Source: an uncultured Erysipelotrichaceae bacterium
Lineage (GTDB): Bacteria; Bacillota_I; Bacilli_A; Erysipelotrichales; Erysipelotrichaceae
Direction of reading: 5' to 3'
DNA length: 64,000 bases
Assembly (NCBI GenBank): GCA_944325255.1
Contig: CALUZH010000012.1
Location: 1 to 64,000 of the forward strand
In this document: piece after piece, positions 1 through 7,936 of the stretch
Layout of the letters: each line of letters starts with the position of its first letter
How positions within the stretch are numbered: position 1 is the first letter of the stretch
The notes under the pieces: model-generated
What the model was told of the DNA's origin: nothing
Databases searched by the model: none
Seen by the model: the letters and a program-made list of their open reading frames with translations, nothing else
Program-made: the position numbers and the translations under genes

Positions 1-571
1 GGATGCCGTACTTATTTTCAATAGCTTGGGAACCGGAAGCACCAAGTTTCAGTAAGGCTGAGAAAGCATAGATAAAGGAAACGACAATATTGCGAACTTC
101 GGGATTGGCATCAAGATCAATGATATCACCGATATATTTATTTACAGACCTGCCGGGACGGAAATCATAAAGATTTTGCGCGGTTTGCCAATTATAAGAT
201 TTATCTTCACAGGCCTTGGAATAAAGGGTCATGAAGACCTCATTATATACCGAAAACGAGAGATTGTTTTGATATTCTTCCCGCATGATGGAAGCGACCA
301 TGCTGAGTCTTTCGATGATCGTATCATTTGGGCCTTTCTTTTCAAGGATGCGTTCCATGACGGTATTTTGCGTTTCAAAAAAAATGGCCCAGAAAATATC
401 ATCCTTGCCAGAAAAGTAGCGATATATTGTCGGTCTTGTAAGTCCGCAAGCTTTGGCGATATCGCTGATGCTGATATTGTCGATGCCTTTTTGACGGGCT
501 AAATCAGTCGCTGCTTTCATGATCGTAGCCATCTGTTTATCAAAATGTTCTTTGTATATTGCCTTTTCCAT
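1..571 (-). CDS. TetR/AcrR family transcriptional regulator (C-terminus cut by window edge)
   Basis: Reading leftward from ATG at 571-569, 190 codons stay open to the window edge, close to the usual TetR length of about 190-200, so little is missing. The N-terminus has the TetR helix-turn-helix pattern: IDNISISDIAKACGLTRPTI followed by YRYFSGKDDIF. The rest should be the helical ligand and dimerisation domain, whose ligand cannot be predicted. It is divergent from the phn-type importer operon, with a palindrome between them, so it may control itself and possibly that operon. Start chosen for the complete HTH that follows. Confidence 0.85.
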   Translation of the reverse strand, partial: MEKAIYKEHFDKQMATIMKAATDLARQKGIDNISISDIAKACGLTRPTIYRYFSGKDDIFWAIFFETQNTVMERILEKKGPNDTIIERLSMVASIMREEYQNNLSFSVYNEVFMTLYSKACEDKSYNWQTAQNLYDFRPGRSVNKYIGDIIDLDANPEVRNIVVSFIYAFSALLKLGASGSQAIENKYGI

Positions 572-600
572 ATAATCACCGCTTCCCTTTGTTTAAGATG

Positions 601-632
601 ATTATAACATGTACTCTTAAATAATTTTAAGA
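601..632 (-). promoter_or_regulatory. tetR promoter (-10) with adjacent palindromic operator
   Basis: On the minus strand a TATAAT -10 box lies at 606-601. Just upstream, 615-632 is a palindrome: TCTTAAA, spacer TAAT, TTTAAGA. Its position fits an operator for TetR autoregulation. The phnD promoter is about 90 bp away, so joint control is possible but not shown. Confidence 0.45.
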
Positions 633-701
633 ATTTTATACATATAGTAAAAGAATTTACACAGTATAAAAAATTTAACAGAATGTTTACGGTTGCAGGA
701 A

Positions 702-729
702 CTTTCTTTTAATAAAGGGTGGATATAAT
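702..729 (+). promoter_or_regulatory. Promoter of the phn-type operon
   Basis: A perfect TATAAT lies at 724-729. The -35 region at about 702-707 (CTTTCT) is poor, so activation or weak basal expression is possible. The phnD start is 33 nt downstream, after a clear GGGAGG ribosome-binding site. Confidence 0.5.
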
Positions 730-761
730 ACCCGTGGATTCATTAGGGAGGTAATTGAAGA

Positions 762-1670
762 ATGAATTTCAAAAAACTTATGAGTGCCGCAATGGTATCA
801 GCATTATTGCTCAGTGCCTGCAGCAATTCCACCAACAACGAAACAGTCAATGAAGGATGGCCGGAAACATTTATCGTAACGACATCATTAGATGAAAACA
901 ATCCTGATTCCGATGCGCTTAACGATGAATTAGCGGCTGATCTTGAAGAATATTTGGGTATTCCGGTAGAAATTTACAGTGCTGCCGATTATACGACCAT
1001 TATTGAAGGTGTTGCCAGCGGCAATGTCAATGCGACCTTAGTTTCCCCGATGAGCTATTTCCAATTAAGTGAAAAAGCCGATGTGGAGATTGTCGCTTCC
1101 GCTAAGATGGCTGCCGATTATCGTTCAGCTTTTATCACTCAAGGTGATAATGATGAAATTAATTCCTTGGAAGATCTTGAAGGCAAAACTTTCGCTTTCG
1201 TTGATCAAGCCAGTTCCAGCGGTTATCTTTATCCGAAGGCCCATTTAGTAAAAACTTTAAACTTAGACCCTGATCAAATGGAAAATTCCGGTTATTTCTT
1301 TGATACGGTAGCCTTCAGCGGTAACCATCAAACTTCTTTGGTAGGGGTTATGATGGGTGACTATGATGCAGCTTGTGTAGCCGAATCAATCGTTTATATG
1401 ATGGAAGAAGCCGGTCAGCTTGAAGAAGGCGCAGTCAAGATCTTAGATGTAACGGAAAGCATTCCTAATCCATGTTATGTCATTGATGCCAACTTACCGG
1501 AAGACCTGAAGGCTAAATTTAAAGAGTTCTTATTAAATTATGACAATGATGCCTTCTTTGAAGCTGCTTTAGGCAGTGCCGATATGCGTTTTGGTGAAGG
1601 CAGTGAAGCTGATTATGCACCGACTAAGGACGTTATTGAATTATTACATTTAGATTTCGGTGAGGAATAA
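762..1670 (+). CDS. phnD: PhnD-like phosphate/phosphonate ABC transporter substrate-binding lipoprotein
   Basis: A 302-aa exported binding protein for an ABC importer. The N-terminus is a lipoprotein signal peptide with lipobox LLSAC at about residues 16-20, so it should be tethered to the outer face of the membrane. The body matches the PhnD/PtxB/HtxB fold: the early strand TFIVTTSLDE, a VSPMSYF substrate-loop segment and the hallmark FVDQASSSGYLYP. The family binds phosphonates, phosphite or hypophosphite; the ligand here cannot be read. It is first in an operon with the ATPase, two permeases and a double phosphatase. The start has GGGAGG upstream. Confidence 0.9.
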   Translation: MNFKKLMSAAMVSALLLSACSNSTNNETVNEGWPETFIVTTSLDENNPDSDALNDELAADLEEYLGIPVEIYSAADYTTIIEGVASGNVNATLVSPMSYFQLSEKADVEIVASAKMAADYRSAFITQGDNDEINSLEDLEGKTFAFVDQASSSGYLYPKAHLVKTLNLDPDQMENSGYFFDTVAFSGNHQTSLVGVMMGDYDAACVAESIVYMMEEAGQLEEGAVKILDVTESIPNPCYVIDANLPEDLKAKFKEFLLNYDNDAFFEAALGSADMRFGEGSEADYAPTKDVIELLHLDFGEE

Positions 1671-1673
1671 AAA

Positions 1674-2465
1674 ATGGCTTTGTTGACTGTTGAAAAATTG
1701 TCAAAAACCTATGACGGGACATCCTTTGCGTTAAAGGATGTCTCGCTCACTTTTGAAAAGGGTGAGTTTGTCGTAGTTATCGGACCTAGTGGAGCCGGTA
1801 AAAGTACTTTCATCCGCTGCATAAATCGGATGATTGATCCAAGTTCCGGCAGTATTGTCTTAAACGGTATAGCTTTGGAGAATTTAAAAGGCAAGGATTT
1901 GCGTAAGCAACAGGCCAAGATGGGGATGATTTTCCAAAACTATAATTTGATTGGCCGGACTTCGGTTATTAAAAATGTTTTATTTGGCCGTTTGGGACAA
2001 ATGACAGCCTTTGATTCCATATTCGGTCGTTACAGTCAAGAAGATATCAAAAAGGCGATGGATCTTTTAAAACAAGTCGGTCTTGAAGACCAAATGGATA
2101 AAAGAGCCGATGCCCTAAGCGGTGGCCAACAACAGCGGGTCGGCATTTGCCGGGCGGTTATTCAAAACCCGGATCTCTTATTGGCTGATGAACCGATTGC
2201 CTCGCTTGATCCCAAATCCGCCAAGGTCGTTATGGATACGATAGCCGAACTTACCAAACAATATGGTCTTACCTGCATCGTCAACTTACATCAGGTTGAT
2301 TTTGCCAAGAATTATGCGACCAGAATTGTCGGAGTTAAAAAGGGTCATATCGTCTTTGACGGCAAACCGGAGAATTTGAGTGATGAAACGATTGCCGATA
2401 TCTATGAGGGCAAGGAAGATCAAATGGTCTTAAAAGCTCAAAATATGGAGCATAGTTATGCCTAG
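1674..2465 (+). CDS. phnC: PhnC-like ABC transporter ATP-binding protein
   Basis: 263-aa nucleotide-binding subunit that powers the importer. Walker A is GPSGAGKST near residue 37, the Q-loop is IFQNYNLIGR, the signature is LSGGQQQR and Walker B is LLLADEP. The Q-loop sequence is the form usual in PhnC rather than in amino-acid importers. It starts 3 nt after phnD and overlaps the first permease by 8 nt, which suggests translational coupling. Confidence 0.93.
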   Translation: MALLTVEKLSKTYDGTSFALKDVSLTFEKGEFVVVIGPSGAGKSTFIRCINRMIDPSSGSIVLNGIALENLKGKDLRKQQAKMGMIFQNYNLIGRTSVIKNVLFGRLGQMTAFDSIFGRYSQEDIKKAMDLLKQVGLEDQMDKRADALSGGQQQRVGICRAVIQNPDLLLADEPIASLDPKSAKVVMDTIAELTKQYGLTCIVNLHQVDFAKNYATRIVGVKKGHIVFDGKPENLSDETIADIYEGKEDQMVLKAQNMEHSYA

Positions 2466-3234
2466 TTCATTAACGAAAACGCCTAAATTGCTTCTCGGGA
2501 TTGTTTTGGCCGTCTTGGCCTTTATGGTATGGGGATGTTATATGCTGGACATCTCTTTGATGGAACTTATTGAATCATTCCCAAGCTTTATCGGTTTTTT
2601 TGTGACCAATTTCTTTCCGCCTGATTTTTCTAAATTGGCGGAGTTTATTCCTTCTATTTTGGATACATTCTTTTTTGCCATTGTGGCTACTTATATTTCG
2701 GCGACTTTTGCGACTTTATTCGGTTTGATGATGTCGGAAATGGTCAATCCCTTTAAACCCCTGCGTTTGGTTTTTCGCGGCATAGCTTCCTTTTTTAGAA
2801 ATATCCCGGTCATGATTTGGGCTTCACTTTTAGTCTATGCCTTCGGGGTTGGTGAATTGGTCGGTCTTATTGCCTTGGTTTTGGCGACTATCGGTTTTTT
2901 GTCCCGCAGTTATGCTGATTCGGTGAATGAACTTGATCGCAACAATCTTGAAGCTTTAAAGGCTACCGGAGCCTCACCTTTACAGATTTTGTGGCATGGG
3001 ACGCTCGTTCTTTTTAAGCCGGCATGTATCAACTGGACTTTATATTGTTTTGAACTTAATGTCAGGTCCTCATCTATATTAGGTATGGTTGGTGCCGGCG
3101 GGGTCGGTGTCCTTATTCAAACCAATATTAAGCTTATGCGTTATCATACCGCCATGGGCATCATCATTATTGTCATATTGATGGTTTTGGGAAGTGAAGT
3201 TCTTACCAATAAGATTAGAGAAAGGATTCGCTAA
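2458..3234 (+). CDS. phnE: PhnE-like ABC transporter permease (first copy)
   Basis: 258-aa integral membrane permease with about six predicted helices. It contains the cytoplasmic EAA-type loop (ALKATGASPLQILWHGTL) that docks with the ATPase. The C-terminal segment RSSSILGMVGAGGVGVLIQT is typical of PhnE proteins. It overlaps the ATPase gene and is followed directly by a second permease, so the channel is probably a heterodimer. Confidence 0.9.
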   Translation: MPSSLTKTPKLLLGIVLAVLAFMVWGCYMLDISLMELIESFPSFIGFFVTNFFPPDFSKLAEFIPSILDTFFFAIVATYISATFATLFGLMMSEMVNPFKPLRLVFRGIASFFRNIPVMIWASLLVYAFGVGELVGLIALVLATIGFLSRSYADSVNELDRNNLEALKATGASPLQILWHGTLVLFKPACINWTLYCFELNVRSSSILGMVGAGGVGVLIQTNIKLMRYHTAMGIIIIVILMVLGSEVLTNKIRERIR

Positions 3235-3235
3235 G

Positions 3236-4024
3236 ATGGAAAAGTTACGCATACATCCTAAAGGTTATGGTTTGCGCTATGTCTTAGGGATTATTCTCTT
3301 TATTGGTCTATTTGTATTCAGCGTCTATTTCTTACAGCTCGACTTTGGCAAATTTGTTGAACGTTTAGCCAATGTCGGGGAAGTTGTTGGCCGGATGATG
3401 CATTTGGATATGGAAATGATGCCGGATATTCTCCAAGAGCTTTTGATATCGATTCTTTTGGCTTTGGTTTCACTGGTTATCGGCATTATCATATCTTTCT
3501 TTTTAGCGGCCTTAGCTGCCGATAATTTAGCGCCGAATAAGGCGGTATCTTCCTTTATTAAGGGTGCGGTTGCCGTTGTTCGGGCTGTGCCTTCAATGGT
3601 TTGGATCTTGATGGTAGTAGCCTCGGTAGGTTTTGGCAATACCGGTGCCCTTTTGGGCTTGGTGATAATGTCGGTCGGTTTTTTAACGAAGGCTTTTTGT
3701 TCGACATTTGAAGAAAACGGCAAAGACCGGGTTGAGGCCTTGCGTTCCGTTGGCGCCCGTTGGCTCAATATTGTCGTTCAGGGGGTTGCCAATGATTCCT
3801 TGCCGGGACTTTTAACCTGGATTGCCTTGACTATTGAAACCAATATTGCCACCTCTATTTCCTTTGGTGTCTTGGGTATTTCCGGTGTTGGTTATCTTTT
3901 GAATAAGCAAATTATGAAGTTTAATTATCCGGGTATTTCAACAATTATTTTGGTAATCTTTATCACAATGATCATTGTGGAATATATTACCCTGCGCTTG
4001 AAGGAGAAGATTCATGAAAAATAA
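3236..4024 (+). CDS. phnE: PhnE-like ABC transporter permease (second copy)
   Basis: 262-aa permease of the same family, again with an EAA-type loop (EALRSVGARWLNIVVQGV) and the C-terminal ISFGVLGISGVGYLL segment. I place the start at ATG 3236, one base after the first permease stop and after AAAGGA. A longer frame opening at 3194 would extend into the upstream gene. The two permeases form the predicted heterodimeric channel. Confidence 0.88.
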   Translation: MEKLRIHPKGYGLRYVLGIILFIGLFVFSVYFLQLDFGKFVERLANVGEVVGRMMHLDMEMMPDILQELLISILLALVSLVIGIIISFFLAALAADNLAPNKAVSSFIKGAVAVVRAVPSMVWILMVVASVGFGNTGALLGLVIMSVGFLTKAFCSTFEENGKDRVEALRSVGARWLNIVVQGVANDSLPGLLTWIALTIETNIATSISFGVLGISGVGYLLNKQIMKFNYPGISTIILVIFITMIIVEYITLRLKEKIHEK

Positions 4025-5474
4025 GTATATTCGCCTGCCTTTAAAAGGTACTTATAATACGCGGGAATTGGGTGGCTTTGTGAGTTCCGATAAACAAATA
4101 ACCGCCTTTGGACGCTTTTTACGCTCTGATCGTTTGGATGGTTTAAAGGATGAAGATATAAAGTTTTTAAAAGCTTACGGTCTTACGACAGTTATCGATC
4201 TTCGCAGTAAAAGCGAGTGCCGAATGATGGAAGATCAGCCGATTATTAAAGCGGGTCTTAATTATCGGCATTTGCCTTTAATGAGGGAAGAAGATTATCT
4301 AAAAGCGATGGAGGATCCTAAAACTTATAGTGCGGCCGCTAATGATTATATCGGCATTATCGAAAATAAAGGGGCGATATGCCAGGTATTTAAGGTCTTA
4401 AGTCAAAGTGCGGGCTGTGTTTTATTTCATTGTACGGGTGGCCAAGATCGTACCGGAGTGGTAGCGATGCTGCTTTTGGGACTTATGAATATTCCGCGAA
4501 ACGATATTATTAATGATTATATTATTACCGGAACCTATATCAGCCAAGATCATCGCTATGATGAATTTTTACCGGCTAATATGACGGCTATGCCGCGCAT
4601 CACTCAAGCTTCAACCATGATTAATACCTATGATTATCTCACTTCAAGATATGGAAGCATTGAAGATTATTTAATGGATTGCGGTATAAGTAAGGATGAA
4701 CTTTCATCAATCAAGAAATCATTTATTGATAATGAAGGCGATGAAGTTCGGCGCTTAGTTTTAGATCATAGCTATAATTGCCGCGAATTAGGCGGTCTTC
4801 CTTTAAATGAGGATATAAGTGCTTATCATCAATTTTTAAGAGCTGATGATATTGCTCATTTAAGCGATAAGGACTTAGATGAGCTTGCAGCATATGGCAT
4901 TAAGACCGTCATTGATTTGCGGATGCCTATGGAAGCTCAAAATGCTCCGGATGCCGTAGTTCATGATCAACGTTTTATTTATCGGCACTTTTCATATATG
5001 GGCGATGATTTCGCTAATACCGGTGGCGATGTAAGCCGCTTAAATCCGGAAACTTATGCGGGCTTACGTCTGGAAGATATTTATTTGGCCTTGATCGCTA
5101 ATAAAGAAAAGACCGGTCAGCTTTTAAAACTGCTATCTGACAGTGAAAAAGGCGGCATCTTATTCCATTGTTCGGCCGGCAAGGATCGTACCGGCATATT
5201 GGCGATGTTACTATTGATGATTGCCCATGCCAAGCGGGAAGATATCTTAGCCAACTATCAGCCTTCATATTACAATTTGATGGCTAACCCTAAGATTCGG
5301 GAAGCCCAAGAAAAATATAAACTCTCTTTAATGTCATCTGATGCTTCAACCATTGCCAAGGTCTATGACTATATTATTGATGAATATCATGATATCGAAA
5401 GCTATTTAAAGGCTTGTGACTTGACAGATGATGATATAAGTAAAATTTATAATCGTTTAGTAGATAAAGATTAA
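4014..5474 (+). CDS. Tandem double-domain tyrosine/phosphoinositide-type phosphatase
   Basis: 486 aa made of two homologous halves, each beginning with a TYNTRELGG or SYNCRELGG motif and ending with a CX5R phosphatase loop. The first loop is HCTGGQDRTG (Cys140, Arg146) and the second HCSAGKDRTG (Cys386, Arg392). Both look catalytically complete and match the Y_phosphatase3 (MptpB/LipA) family. The second has the Lys typical of lipid or phosphoinositide phosphatases; the first has Gln there. No signal peptide is visible, so it is cytoplasmic. It overlaps the last permease by 11 nt and is the final operon gene, so it probably dephosphorylates what the importer brings in; this link is inferred. 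Confidence 0.85.
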   Translation: MKNKYIRLPLKGTYNTRELGGFVSSDKQITAFGRFLRSDRLDGLKDEDIKFLKAYGLTTVIDLRSKSECRMMEDQPIIKAGLNYRHLPLMREEDYLKAMEDPKTYSAAANDYIGIIENKGAICQVFKVLSQSAGCVLFHCTGGQDRTGVVAMLLLGLMNIPRNDIINDYIITGTYISQDHRYDEFLPANMTAMPRITQASTMINTYDYLTSRYGSIEDYLMDCGISKDELSSIKKSFIDNEGDEVRRLVLDHSYNCRELGGLPLNEDISAYHQFLRADDIAHLSDKDLDELAAYGIKTVIDLRMPMEAQNAPDAVVHDQRFIYRHFSYMGDDFANTGGDVSRLNPETYAGLRLEDIYLALIANKEKTGQLLKLLSDSEKGGILFHCSAGKDRTGILAMLLLMIAHAKREDILANYQPSYYNLMANPKIREAQEKYKLSLMSSDASTIAKVYDYIIDEYHDIESYLKACDLTDDDISKIYNRLVDKD

Positions 5475-5502
5475 AGATTTACAAATTTTTATCTTGCTTA
5501 TT

Positions 5503-5555
5503 AAAGCTTTTCTTTTTGATTGTTTAAGTAAATCATGAAAGAAAGGCTTTTTAAT
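5503..5555 (+). terminator. Intrinsic terminator of the phn-type operon
   Basis: AAAGCTTTTCTTT at 5503-5515 pairs, with one mismatch region, with AAAGAAAGGCTTT at 5538-5550, and is followed by TT and an AT-rich tail. It lies 30 nt after the phosphatase stop. The long loop makes it only moderately convincing. Confidence 0.5.
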
Positions 5556-5561
5556 TATGAA

Positions 5562-5590
5562 AAGGTACATCCATATAATAGATGTACCTT
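5562..5590 (-). terminator. Hairpin terminator of the PadR-DUF4097 operon
   Basis: A perfect 10-bp inverted repeat (AAGGTACATC / GATGTACCTT, 9-nt loop) lies just past the stop of the minus-strand gene. Read on the minus strand it is followed by TTTCATAATT, so it probably serves that operon. It may also act on the plus strand. Confidence 0.6.
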
Positions 5591-5604
5591 AAATTTATGA
5601 TAGT

Positions 5605-6519
5605 TTAAATATCTTGGTCCTCATTGATAAAATGATAATTTATTTTGCCTGAAAGAGTATCAAGGACTAAGGATTTATCATGATGTTTAGACCAATTATA
5701 TTTTTTGTCTTTACTGAAAGAAGATACTTTGATACCGTAGTCATCTTCATTGCCGATAATTTCCAGATCCATCCGGCCACTGACACTTTGACTTTTAATA
5801 AAGGAAGAAACTAATTCCCGAACATCAATATGACCCGATACTGTATCAAATTCAATCTTTGGACTTTCGACATCAAAGACATTAATGGTACCGCTGACCG
5901 TTGAAATCTTAATATTTTCCCCATCATGATGACTGATATATACGCCTCCGCTTACGCTATCGATATCTAATTTAGCGGTCCTTATATGGGATATTTCAAG
6001 ATTGCCACTGACACTTTCGATCTCAAGTTTTCCTTGAAAGCTTTTCGGGATACAGAGTGTAGCATTTTTAATTTTGCGGGTGATTTCGATGAAGCTATGA
6101 TTTTTATATTCGATTTTAATTTTATTATTGATATGTTTAATACGAAATTCCGCATCGGGAGAATAGTCATATTCCAAATACAGAAGATTGTTGTCGGTCA
6201 ATAAAATATGGAATTCCGTATTAACATTGTCGATTTCAATATGGGATGCCCCATCAATGCTTTCTTCGGCAACAACCTTATCTTCTTCGACATGCCGATG
6301 GGTAAAGGCCTTTAATTCTTCACCGCTTTCACCTTCTTCTTTTAGACGTTTGACAATATCTTCAATCTTTCCAAGACTTTGAATTACCTCTTCTTCACTT
6401 TGCCCCTCGGCTATCTTATCTAAAATTAATTCATCGAAGTAACCCAAAACATCACCGACATCGGTATAATTATTTTCTTCAAGAGCAGTTCTTAATTGAC
6501 GCAAGAATTCATTCTTCAT
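5605..6519 (-). CDS. DUF1700/HAAS-type N-terminus plus DUF4097 beta-helix protein
   Basis: 304 aa. The first 60 residues resemble the DUF1700/HAAS signalling module found next to PadR regulators (FLRQLRTALEENN, then SEEEVIQSLGKIEDI). From about residue 90 it has repeating DUF4097 strands: IESVSGNLEISH, IDSVSGGVYISH, ISTVSGTINVFD, FDTVSGHIDVRE and SQSVSGRMDLE. These repeats build a right-handed beta-helix-like surface. No signal peptide or membrane segment is evident. PadR-HAAS pairs are generally linked to envelope-stress or transporter control, but the role here is unknown. It overlaps padR by 11 nt. Confidence 0.75.
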   Translation of the reverse strand: MKNEFLRQLRTALEENNYTDVGDVLGYFDELILDKIAEGQSEEEVIQSLGKIEDIVKRLKEEGESGEELKAFTHRHVEEDKVVAEESIDGASHIEIDNVNTEFHILLTDNNLLYLEYDYSPDAEFRIKHINNKIKIEYKNHSFIEITRKIKNATLCIPKSFQGKLEIESVSGNLEISHIRTAKLDIDSVSGGVYISHHDGENIKISTVSGTINVFDVESPKIEFDTVSGHIDVRELVSSFIKSQSVSGRMDLEIIGNEDDYGIKVSSFSKDKKYNWSKHHDKSLVLDTLSGKINYHFINEDQDI

Positions 6520-6832
6520 AATTTTTAACTTCCTTTTCTATATAATTGTAAACTTTAAGTAACATTTGAAAATCTTCAAGATATTCAAGGATCCGCGTAT
6601 AACCGCTTTTAGTTATGGCATAAAAATGCCGTAGACGGCCATTGGCTTCTTGGGCGTAGGTCTTTACCAGACCGTTTTTCTCAAGACGCTTTAATATCGG
6701 ATAGAGTGTTGATTCATTGATATCCAATACATCATTAAGATCTTTGACCAATTGATAGCCATAGGAATCACCATGGGTCAAAGCGGCCAAGACACAGACA
6801 TCAAGACTGCCGCGCTTTAATTGGGCATCCAT
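6509..6832 (-). CDS. PadR family transcriptional regulator
   Basis: 107-aa winged-helix regulator. QLKRGSLDVCVLAAL, then YGYQLVKDLND and STLYPILKRLEKNGLV, are diagnostic of PadR; the family size is about 105-110. Start is ATG 6832, preceded by AGGAGGTC; a frame opening at 6895 lacks such a site and runs through the promoter. The gene is first in an operon with the DUF4097 protein and has a palindrome between its -35 and -10, as expected for autorepression. Confidence 0.92.
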   Translation of the reverse strand: MDAQLKRGSLDVCVLAALTHGDSYGYQLVKDLNDVLDINESTLYPILKRLEKNGLVKTYAQEANGRLRHFYAITKSGYTRILEYLEDFQMLLKVYNYIEKEVKNYEE

Positions 6833-6864
6833 TAATTGACCTCCTTTATACTTCGTTACAACTA

Positions 6865-6895
6865 ATACTATATATAACATAGTATAATGTGTCAA
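6865..6895 (-). promoter_or_regulatory. padR promoter with embedded palindromic operator
   Basis: On the minus strand TTGACA (6895-6890) and TATAGT (6872-6867) are separated by exactly 17 bp. A near-palindrome with arms ATACTAT and ATAGTAT spans 6865-6885, covering the -10 and part of the spacer. The two-arm design fits a PadR dimer site. Confidence 0.75.
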
Positions 6896-6954
6896 CAGAT
6901 AATATTAAATAATTCTTGATTCTGTTAAAATGGCAACATAAAAGGGATATGACC

Positions 6955-7482
6955 ATGCAACTTAAATTAGTAAAAGCCGATATGGATAATCAAGCTTTGA
7001 TTGGGGAAATGCTGGAAGAATGGACAGATCATAATTGTCATCATGAGGCAGTAAATAAGACACCGATGGCGATATTTAAAGAGGATTATCGAAATTGGGA
7101 GAAATATCTTAAAAGCCTCGAAGGAAAGGGCGATGGTATAAAAATAGTGCCGGCAACAACTCTGTTTTGTCTTGATGAAGAAAGAAACAGGATGATTGGC
7201 GCTGTTAATATTCGTCATTATTTAAATGATAGCCTTTTAAGAAACGGCGGACATATCGGTGACGGGATAAGACCGAGCGAAAGAGGCAAGGGCTATGGTA
7301 CAGCGATGATTGCCTTGGCTTTAAAAGAATGTAAGAATTTGGGAATTGATCGCGTTTTAATGGTTTGTGATAAAAATAATATCGCTTCAGCGAAAACGAT
7401 TATTAAAAACGGCGGAATCCTCGAAAATGAGATCTTTGATGAGGGTGTAATCATTCAACGTTATTGGATAGAACTTAAATAG
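6955..7482 (+). CDS. GNAT family N-acetyltransferase
   Basis: 175 aa. The acetyl-CoA binding motif region is visible as IRPSERGKGYGTAMIALALK (R/Q-x-x-G-x-G/A pattern), followed by VLMVCDKNNIASAKTIIKNG. The family moves an acetyl group from acetyl-CoA to an amine; the substrate cannot be predicted. I choose ATG 6955 because AAAGGGA sits 8 nt upstream; the in-frame ATG at 6949 would be too close. An extended -10 (TGTTAAAAT, 6923-6931) precedes it. It is divergent from padR. Confidence 0.85.
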   Translation: MQLKLVKADMDNQALIGEMLEEWTDHNCHHEAVNKTPMAIFKEDYRNWEKYLKSLEGKGDGIKIVPATTLFCLDEERNRMIGAVNIRHYLNDSLLRNGGHIGDGIRPSERGKGYGTAMIALALKECKNLGIDRVLMVCDKNNIASAKTIIKNGGILENEIFDEGVIIQRYWIELK

Positions 7483-7538
7483 TTTTTCATGTCGCAAGAA
7501 TTTTGATAATCGTTTTATCATTTTAAATACTTAAACAC

Positions 7539-7560
7539 AAAGGACCTGAAAGGGTCCTTT
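7539..7560 (+). terminator. Hairpin terminator after the acetyltransferase
   Basis: AAAGGACC and GGTCCTTT form a perfect 8-bp stem with a 6-nt loop, about 55 nt after the stop. There is no long T tract beyond the stem, so efficiency may be modest. Confidence 0.55.
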
Positions 7561-7936
7561 AAAACAAGTTTAAGTAATTGATAGTTCTAGGCAATCGCTT
7601 AAATTTATAATATGAGGATAGTTATAATCTACATTGATATAAAGCGAAGAATAAGCAGAAGTTTTTTAACTTGCGCTTGTTGCGGGAATTTAAAAAAATA
7701 AAGGGTATATATAAATGAAAAAATAAAAAGTCCGTAATGACCTTGACCTGCCCTCACTATATACTTTGAATGATTTGCTTGAGATAAAATCACGTTTGAT
7801 CATGTAAAAACCATTTCATCTAGAATTACGGACGTATATGTCCGATATATATTGGTATTTCTTTTGGCGTTTTATTGTTTTAAAATTGACATGTGAGGAA
7901 GGCCATATGCCTAGGGCATTTTGGAAGTTATCAGCG
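7561..7936. repeat. Long intergenic stretch with a 104-bp inverted-repeat-bounded segment
   Basis: No credible gene lies between 7561 and 7936. Within it, GTCCGTAAT (7730-7738) and ATTACGGAC (7825-7833) are perfect 9-bp inverted repeats bounding 104 bp of AT-rich sequence. This is the layout of a miniature or decayed transposable element, but no target-site duplication is clear. TATAAT-like strings near 7605 and 7625 have no gene after them. Confidence 0.3.

Noticed and set aside
6188-6382. Opposite-strand ORFs over real genes (for example 6188-6382, 3325-3768, 21408-21854)
   Set aside because: They lie wholly within well-supported genes, lack ribosome sites and encode no known motifs.
7612-7701. 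29-codon ORF MRIVIIYIDI...CGNLKK in the 7.6-kb gap
   Set aside because: No Shine-Dalgarno, the -10-like string abuts the ATG, and nothing in the product is recognisable.
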